Source: Brachycybe producta (lineage: Eukaryota > Arthropoda > Diplopoda > Playtdesmida > Andrognathidae). From it: 64,000 nucleotides of DNA. The stretch covers positions 2,917,501-2,981,500 of the forward strand of contig JAUPFP010000014.1 in NCBI GenBank assembly GCA_036925085.1, in the 5' to 3' direction. Below the pieces are notes generated by a model. That model was given only the letters and a program-made list of their open reading frames with translations, ran no database searches and was not told the DNA's origin. This document shows, in pieces, positions 56,751 to 64,000 of the stretch (position 1 is its first letter; each line of letters begins with the position of its first letter). Made by a program: the position numbers and the translations under genes.

Positions 56751-58029
56751 CTACAAAGCAGATGCTCCGGAAATAATTTCAATAAGTTCTCGAGTGATGA
56801 CCGCTTGACGGGTTCGATTGAACGTCATAGTCAACTTGTCAATCATTTCTCCTGTAAAACATAAAAATAATGCAATTATTCAATATCAAATTAATCTTTT
56901 AAATCAATTCCGAAAATTATCTTTCAGTACTCAAATATACAAACGAAAAGTGAACCATACCTGCATTTTTACTAGCACTATCCATGGCAGTCATCCTGGA
57001 ACTCTGTTCACTGGTTGCGTTCTCCTTCATGGCGTAATAGACCAAGACGGCGAGCGAGAACTCCTGATAGCTCTTTACAACGTCTGCGTCCAAACTATCA
57101 TAGACACTGATCTTTTTTGCACTGTTAATCGCATCCAAGCTGAAGATCGGAACTTGAGTCGTCTTATATGAGACAACAGACCTGATTATAGTACGAAACG
57201 AAACAAATGTTGTAATAACGAGAATTCACTTTCCTAATGAACGACAAAACGGCTTTTTAACCTAAACTTATTGAAAATGAGAACACCCTGATCGTAATCG
57301 TAACCGCAATTGACAATATTCTTGGCTACGGTCGCGGCATCGCTAAACGTCGGCGGTTTCTTGCCAATATCGGAGAAATGCATCAAGACGTTGTCTTTGT
57401 AAAGTCTAAAACCGACAAAAATTCAATACAACAACAATAAAATGATGAAAGGACAAATGAAAGAACCTTTGAAGTTGCTGCCGCACTTTGTCGCCTACAA
57501 AAATTAGCTTTATCTTTTCTTTATCCTCGGCATTTAACATTGCACGGATTGTCTTCGAGATGTTCGTGTGAATCGCTCCACAGAGACCTCGATCGGATGA
57601 AACGGCAACAACTAATTTCTTATCTTTACTCTCTTCGGGAGTTACTTCGGCCTTTTCGTAAAAAGCTGAAGAAAAAAAAAACCCGGCAAAATGAAATAGT
57701 TAAAACGTTTTCTTAACCGGATTTGCTGGATTGATACCCTGTGCTCCGAGTCCGTACGGTCGAGCCGCTCTCAGATCTCTTTCTGCTTTGCTGTATTTTG
57801 CAGCTGAAACCATTTTCATCGATTTTGTGATCTTTTGAATGTTTTTAACTGACTTTAAACGCATTCGAACTTATGAGAAAAGAAAAAAAATCATTAGAAA
57901 CGACCGAAATGCACGACCGAAAAATGTGTTTTGCTACTCACTAGTCTTCAGCGTTGCCATTCCTCTTACTTGCCCACTGAAAGAAACGAAAACGGCTGTT
58001 AAAATTAATTTAGCTTTCCTGCACACCAT
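56751..58029 (-). CDS. ATP5F1C: Mitochondrial ATP synthase F1 subunit gamma
   Basis: The gamma subunit is the central rotor stalk of F1-ATPase in the mitochondrial matrix. Mature protein: [40 protein letters not shown], then [27 protein letters not shown]-like text, [39 protein letters not shown] and [20 protein letters not shown] with stop at 56751. About six exons. The start at 58029 reads [18 protein letters not shown] straight into [10 protein letters not shown], giving a plausible basic/hydrophobic presequence in one exon. A TTTCGTTTCTTTCAG tract within it could instead be a splice acceptor, in which case the presequence lies elsewhere; QVRGMATLK is kept either way. Confidence 0.95.
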
Positions 58030-58131
58030 TATAGAGCGATAGTAATATGTAATACAAAACAGACAACTTGGCAACACTGTCTCTACATGAATCTCATCTT
58101 GAATCAACACGCCTTTCTAGTCAATAGGATA

Positions 58132-58850
58132 CCAGTGTTGCCAGCTACTCATTTTATGTAGATGACGATCAAGGTCAAATAAAAATAAATGGAGAATGTC
58201 TTGCTTTTTACAGAACACATTAAGTACTTTCATATGTTTCGTGTAAAAAAATCAAATCAAATTTATAATTTCTGAGCATACAATACGTAAAACCGTGCAT
58301 ACAATTCAGAAATAGCGATGTCTTACAGCGAAATGCGGTAGAAGTAGGGCTACTGTGGTTTTCTCATTAGTTTCTATGGCTGGTAAGTGATATGCTTTTA
58401 ACATTACGCGGCCACAGTAGTCCTCCAATTACGTCATCTGCGGAACCGTATCTTCGCTTTGCGCACCTTTTTCACAACAATTACACTCAATTTTTAATTG
58501 TATGGTAAGACAGACAGTAAAAGTAATGTTTTTGATCGTATTTTCTTACCAAAGGGGCACAAAAACTGATGCTTGGCTCAACATTTTCTCAGATAAACCG
58601 TAAAAGACCTTCCGATGAGGAGAAATGACCCAGAGAACGCCAATGTTGTCAGCTACCAATTATTCTAATATCTACTGAAAAAAAAAAAATTTATTTAAAA
58701 CAAAATATTACATTATTTTCATAAAACTCTGTTATTAATACAATGAACAAAACTCAATCGTTGAACAATAAACATGAATTCACTTTATAGAAAACAAAAA
58801 AGGAGTAAGTTTAATTATGATGTATCCGTAGTTGGCAACACTGTACAAAG
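58132..58850. mobile_element. Possible hAT-like element (CAGTGTTGCCA ends)
   Basis: CAGTGTTGCCAGCTAC at 58132 and, inverted, CAGTGTTGCCAACTAC ending near 58850. Similar termini occur at about 58066-58078 and 58640. No matching octamers flank it, and there is no transposase, so boundaries are doubtful. Confidence 0.4.
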
Positions 58851-59854
58851 GTCGGCAAAGTTCTTCGCTAATGTGGCTCGCGAGCCAAAATTATTCTATA
58901 AGTACAAGGTGCTTCACTGTTAAGTGAACCTTGTGACGTCAGACGGGCTGAGTGATTTTTGTCTAATAAAAAAGGGGTAATAAGTTAATAACAAAAGAAT
59001 GCAACAACTCTTTTGTTTAAACTGTTGAACACGTTTGTTATCATTAATTTTCCTTAAGACTAAAATGACACAAACCTAATTTTTTACGACCCTTCTGACG
59101 TCATAAGCTTCTTCTTACAGTGTCTCAAAAATTACCCCCTTCAAGAAAATTAAAAAAAATAAATGAGATAACTGTATTAACTAAGTCTTAAATCACAAAT
59201 TAATTATTGAAATTGTAGTTTTAATTGTTTCGAATATATGTTATAGACTAGATGAACAATATTCAGTTTCTTTGGCATGAAAAAAGTTATTATTTTTACA
59301 AAATGTTAATAAAAAATAAAAATTTTCTACGGGTGCTAAGTCTAAATTTATTCAGCCGAGAGTGAAAACTTGACAATTGTCACTCGCAGATAGTTGTGAC
59401 TTGCGATAGTTTCGACTCTCTTGATGAAAACCTCTCCTAAATAAAGACTATATGCACCCTTTTAAAAAACACAAAATAAAACAAACACATTTAAGTTAAT
59501 AAATTAAATCAACAATTAAAAAACATCATAAAATAATATGTTACAGACAGAGAAAACACAATAATACTTTTACAAAAAACATCACAATTAATGAAATAGA
59601 AGAAGAAAATAGAATATATATATTTACATAATTTGTTCATTAATTAATCTTATCATTTTACACACCTTTAGAAAGAGAGACTAAAAGAGAAAACACAAAA
59701 TCAGCTACTGAGCAGTTTGGAATGTCCACATGAAATTTCTTTTTTTGATTAAACAAATGTTCACAAACACTATTTCTATACCCCCTCACCCATATTTGGA
59801 ACCATTGCTTAAGGCAAAGCTAAGCTTAAATCGTTTTGTGAGCTCCTTTTCAAA

Positions 59855-60125
59855 CTCTTGAGTGTGTGTTTGAAACTAGAACGGGTAGCTCAATCAATTA
59901 ATAGTAATTTTATGTTGTTATCTTTCAAAATAAACTTTTTATAGAAGAAAATTAAAGAAAAATATATCTATTTAAAGTTGGGTCATTTTCAAACTCTGAC
60001 ATAAAAAGTTTATTTAAAAAGATATCAGCATGAAAATACCCTGAATTGCTTGAACTACCCTTCTAGTTTCTAAAACACTTTAAAGTCTCTCTTTTTTTTG
60101 CTTCTGAAAGAGCGTTTGTATTTTA
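59855..60125. mobile_element. Foldback MITE FB1 downstream of sortilin
   Basis: One of the best copies: TTTGAAACTAGAACGGGTAG, TCTTTCAAAATAAACTTTTT, AAAAAGTTTATTTAAAAAGA, CTACCCTTCTAGTTTCTAAA and CTTCTGAAAGAGCG. It has no coding capacity. Confidence 0.75.
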
Positions 60126-60549
60126 AAACCTTCTTAACATTCTTTGAAATAACTTTGTTTCTAAATAATAAAAAAAAACTTGGACGTCCACTTTCCAGAA
60201 TTTTGTTTCTTGTTGTTAATTTACTCGTGAGCAATCTTAAAACCATTTAAGTAAAATTCGTAATTAAGTAATAGCCATTTAGCTGCTTTTTTTTCTATTT
60301 TCTTTTTACCAATTATCGATTACGATTGGGCTCGATTGGTTTTTCAAATAGAATTTCCGTCACTACACAACTTAAGTAGCGAGAACGAGAAAAGTTTGAG
60401 TATTGCACCATCAAAATACACAAATATCATCTAACTGATAACAATGTGATTTCTTCTTTGTTCTTTTTTGTCTGTTTGTTTTTTTTTTTAAAAAAAGGCA
60501 AGAAATCAGAATATCAGATGATTGAATATACAAAACAATAATCTCAATA

Positions 60550-63500
60550 TTATTGCAAGAGTTCCTGAAAAAAATAACGAGAAAGAGATTAAATTAAAAC
60601 ACGGAAGGATCGGATGCGAATATGTTACGATTAAATAAATACCTCGTCCGATTCGTCGTACATTTTCCTAGCAGAAGCTCGACTCGTGACCCCATTCGAA
60701 TTTATGGTTATGATTTCTGTCGTGTCGCACGTATCGATGAGTAACGTGGCCGGTTGCATCTGTAAAATACAAAACCAACAAATATCGCTTACGATCTCTA
60801 TAAATTGTTTTTTTTAAATGTTTTTATAACCTCGTCTTCGGATGATGAACCGATTCTATCACTCGCCAAATTACTCGTAACGATGCGCATCGTTTCGTCT
60901 TCTTGAGGATCGTCATCTTGACTCAACCGCGAGTAACGATAAGATATCGGACTAGAAAACAAAATGAATCTTGTTTTCATAATGAAACCACAGTAGAGAA
61001 CGTTGAAAATCCCTTTTAAGTGTAAAACGTTCCTAAAACTCTTAAAACTTTTTTTTTTTGCATTTCACAAGTAACATTATAGAATCCCAATAATCCCAAT
61101 TAGAGAAATACCTAACCTAGTGCTAATCTGATGGAATTTGCGTATGAAAAAGACGCTCATTCCAAAGATGAGACCCGTCATGATGACAATGAGAATGACG
61201 AGAATAACGAGACCCGCAGCCGAACCGGCAGGTCCCACACGAAGGCTACCCATGAGAATATCGCCTTCGCGACATTTCACTTTAACGGCTTCTTCGTATC
61301 TTTCGCCCGGATTATAACCGCCTTTACAAACATCGCCAGGAATCTTTCGATAACTATTACAAAAGAAAAGACGATAACCAACAACGAACAAAGAACAAAA
61401 GTAGAGAAAATCCTCCTCTACCCAGCTGTCACTATCTTTTTTTCCTCTCCATCGAGGCAGATATCGAGTTCGGCTCCCTTAAACCTCGGATTTTCTTTAC
61501 ATTGGCCCCCGTTATTGACACGAGAAAAGCCGAAATCGCTTTTTTTTTCAATTTGTATAAAATAATAAGGTTATCGTGTCAAATCACAATCAAGAGCCAC
61601 TGATAATTTACCATTCGTAATCGTCTTCGGTGCAATTGCAATAGTCCGTTAAGCGAACAGTTACGTGTGCTTGACCCAAGAAACATCTAGAATTTATTTG
61701 AATTATTATTCGTTTCAAAAAAGTAATGATTTGAGAAAAAAAAACTTCACTTTGTTCCCTTTTTAACCCTTCGGAACGTTTCTTTTGATCCCAAGAGACA
61801 ACCCTGCCGAGAACGGTTCTTCGAAATCTCGTTGTGAGCCATAAAATTCGTGAAATCATCCGGTTCGATACCTAAACGATAAACAAAGATCATTCCTTTT
61901 GCAAATTATGCAGACCACCAGTAAATTAACGTACACTGACGACCCATAATCGGTTGAAAATCGACAACCGTCACCCGCCAAACGGAATCGTTGAGCCCAA
62001 ATCCCCAGATTCCGACTTTGAGAGACCAACTCGCCGGATCGGTCAACAGACCCGTGATACGGATCTTCTCTTTCGAGAACTGATAACAGTACCAAGTTTG
62101 ACCTTCATCTAACGAAAACCTGAAATTCGATTAATTGTTTCCAATAATAATTAAAAAACCAGATGAAACGTGATGAGAATAAAAAAAGAACCCGTTTACT
62201 TGACAGTGTCGGTCGCGTGATCTTTCGGATCTGGAACGGCAACTAAAAGACCACCGTGATCCGCAATCGCATACAAGTGCGGACCGGTTAGAACTTTAGT
62301 CCAGTTGTAACCTCCGTCGGCAGAAACGTAAATATCGGGGTCCAAAGAGAAATCACTCGTGTGACCTTAACGTAAAAACACACGTTAAAATGTGCCCTGC
62401 TAACTTTAGTAATTCTGTCTTTCGTGAGCAAAATTAAGAGAAACTAGAAAGTGTATTATAAACTAGAAGGATAACTCAATCACTAAAGTATATTTTTACG
62501 TTTGATAGATTTTAAAATAAGCTTTTTATGTGAGTTTAAAAACGCTATTTTTTAATTTTTAATCCATGAAAAGTTTATTTTGTAAAATATCAAAACATAA
62601 AAACACTATTAAATGATTCAGTTACCCGTTCTAGTTTCTAACACACTTTCGATTTCTCGTTAGCGTTGCACTTGAAACGCAGAATAACCAGAGTTCGAAA
62701 CCACAAAAAGTACTTTACCATGAGCTAAAATAATACCAACAGCACTTTGAGAACTGAGTGGAGACATTGCGAAATGATTTTGTTTCGTTGATTGCAACTG
62801 ACTCACAATTTGAAGAGCACATTTCTTGTAAACCCAAATGAAATTTTAAAAAAACTGTTTATTTACGACAAAAAAAAACATAATATAAGAGTTTAACTCA
62901 ACTGTTTGATCGGAAGAAAAACAATCGACATTTGATGGGTTCCGAATCGAACTCCACGTCGCACCACGATTAAAAGTTATCACCGTTTGCACATTGCGAT
63001 CTAGAAACACAATTGCATTTACGAAGATTAACGTTTGTCTTCTAATCGAGAATACACAGTTTACGATTTGCACAAAAAAGACAATTTTCGCGTTTTAAAT
63101 AATTTTTTTCTTTTTTTTAAAGCTGCAATAAAAAGTTTATTTTGAAAGATATTGTCGCAAATTTAGAAATATCTTTTAAAATACGCTTCTAAAAATCTAA
63201 GTATTCAAAACCCCGCGAAATTCACACAAATTCTCCCGTTTCAACCATTCGTAAACGTTTTTAAACTTAAAAGACAAATAAAATATTCAATTTACGATGA
63301 TTTAAGATAAAAGTTCATCTTTTGTTGCTTGAAAAACAAATCACAAAAAACACAAATAAACAATCAAAAGAAATCCACAAACCGTTTATATAACGGCTCG
63401 TTATGTAAACTCCTCTCATGGACTGAACCTTGTAGAAATCATTCATCCTGTTGTTCTTTTCGTACTACGAGCAATAAAAAAAAGCATTTTCATGAATTGT

Positions 63501-64000
63501 TATGGCAAAATTACAAACACAAGGACGATCATTACGATGTGATTTCTTAATGATTCCGAATAGACGATTCCATCCGAATCGGAAGTGAAGAGAACTCCTC
63601 GGCCACTTCCCGAAGGATCGTCGACGTGAATGAAAACCATTCCCTCGGACATGTCCAGAATCTCGTAAAACTGTCGAAAACGAAAACACAAAATCAAACA
63701 ACTTCTTACTTAAAAGAACTAAAAAAAAGTCATGAAAACAAAACCTGATCTTCGACTCTGATCGGAAGTTGAGCTTCGTTCCAATGCCGACCGACGTCTG
63801 TCGAAACCTTTAAAATCGACTTCTTCTGTTTCTGAAAAAAAAAAAAAAAACGTTCGAACAATCGACGTTCAAAATTTCATCATCGTCATTACGTGTTTTA
63901 CCTGATTTGTAGCAACAAGTGCAAATAAAAATTTTCCCATCACTTTGAAATGTAAAACTCTCCTAGAGATCACTTTTTAAATGACAAAAAGAAGATTCAA
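60550..64000 (-). CDS. SORT1: Sortilin (VPS10-domain receptor), 5' part outside window
   Basis: Sortilin is a type I membrane receptor that sorts cargo between Golgi, endosome and plasma membrane. Seen here: the C-terminal part of the VPS10 beta-propeller ([109 protein letters not shown]), the Cys-rich 10CC module ([20 protein letters not shown]), one membrane segment ([20 protein letters not shown]) and a cytosolic tail. The tail has a YRYSRL tyrosine motif and ends YDESDEELLQ, the acidic DxxLL-type GGA signal of sortilin (stop at 60550; DESDE is spliced to ELLQ). The intron near 62400-62700 holds an FB1 element. Confidence 0.93.
62400..62710. mobile_element. Foldback MITE FB1 in a sortilin intron
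   Basis: Full-length: outer TAATTCTGTCTTTCGTGAGC and inverted TTGAAACGCAGAATAACCAG; inner TATAAACTAGAAGGATAACT and GTTACCCGTTCTAGTTTCTA. Confidence 0.8.

Larger units (their letters stand above)
58030..60549. other. Region between ATP5F1C and sortilin
   Basis: The right part (to about 59500) may be sortilin 3'UTR. A perfect TGACGTCA-like TGTGACGTCAG lies at 58931 and TTCTGACGTCATAAG at 59094. An FB1 element is at 59855-60125. No coding similarity is seen. Confidence 0.4.

Overview
The window is animal nuclear DNA. It is AT-rich, its genes are split by many short introns (often 60-150 bp) with GT/AG junctions, and the encoded proteins are animal ones (host cell factor, TAK1, PRDM13, sortilin, a radial spoke protein). 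The compact genes, tiny introns and dense foldback elements suggest a small-genome marine invertebrate. A tunicate is my best guess, but the sequence does not settle it.

Layout. 1-8.5 kb: RSPH3 (radial spoke) on +, with a 3.6-kb intron full of repeats. 8.5-11.4 kb: repeats, including a hAT-type element with an 8-bp target duplication. 11.4-13.6 kb: PRDM13-like zinc-finger gene (+). 14.4-16.1 kb: PRDX4 (+), ending tail to tail with MAP3K7/TAK1 (-, 20.7-16.3 kb). TAK1 shares a 0.6-kb divergent upstream region with TIMM17 (+, 21.3-23.3 kb). 24.0-24.6 kb: single-exon bHLH factor (-). 27.7-33.4 kb: exportin-T (-). 35.6-37.0 kb: RPL18A (+), with a probable intronic H/ACA snoRNA and a decayed tandem copy of the snoRNA-bearing part downstream. 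37.8-41.5 kb: ACAD9 (-). 42.9-44.8 kb: unrecognised coiled-coil gene (-). 46.5-55.8 kb: host cell factor (-), with a 27-bp minisatellite coding for an Asn-Pro-Gly array. 56.8-58.0 kb: ATP synthase gamma (-). 60.6-64.0 kb: sortilin (-), whose 5' part lies beyond the window.

The neighbours do not form a pathway; most are housekeeping genes (mitochondrial import, ATP synthase and complex I assembly; ER redox; tRNA export; ribosome) packed with two developmental regulators and a signalling kinase. Non-coding space is dominated by non-autonomous DNA elements: a foldback family with more than ten copies, many in introns; a Helitron-like family carrying a nested hAT MITE; two other hAT families; a MULE-like palindrome; a pogo/Tigger-like MITE; and one LINE fragment.

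Points most worth following up are the Asn-Pro-Gly domain in HCF, a duplicated ZNF143/E2F-like module upstream of HCF, the RPL18A snoRNA and its duplicate, the hairpin array in the RSPH3 intron, and twin long palindromes upstream of ACAD9. No CRISPR, rRNA gene, convincing tRNA gene or retrovirus-like element was seen.
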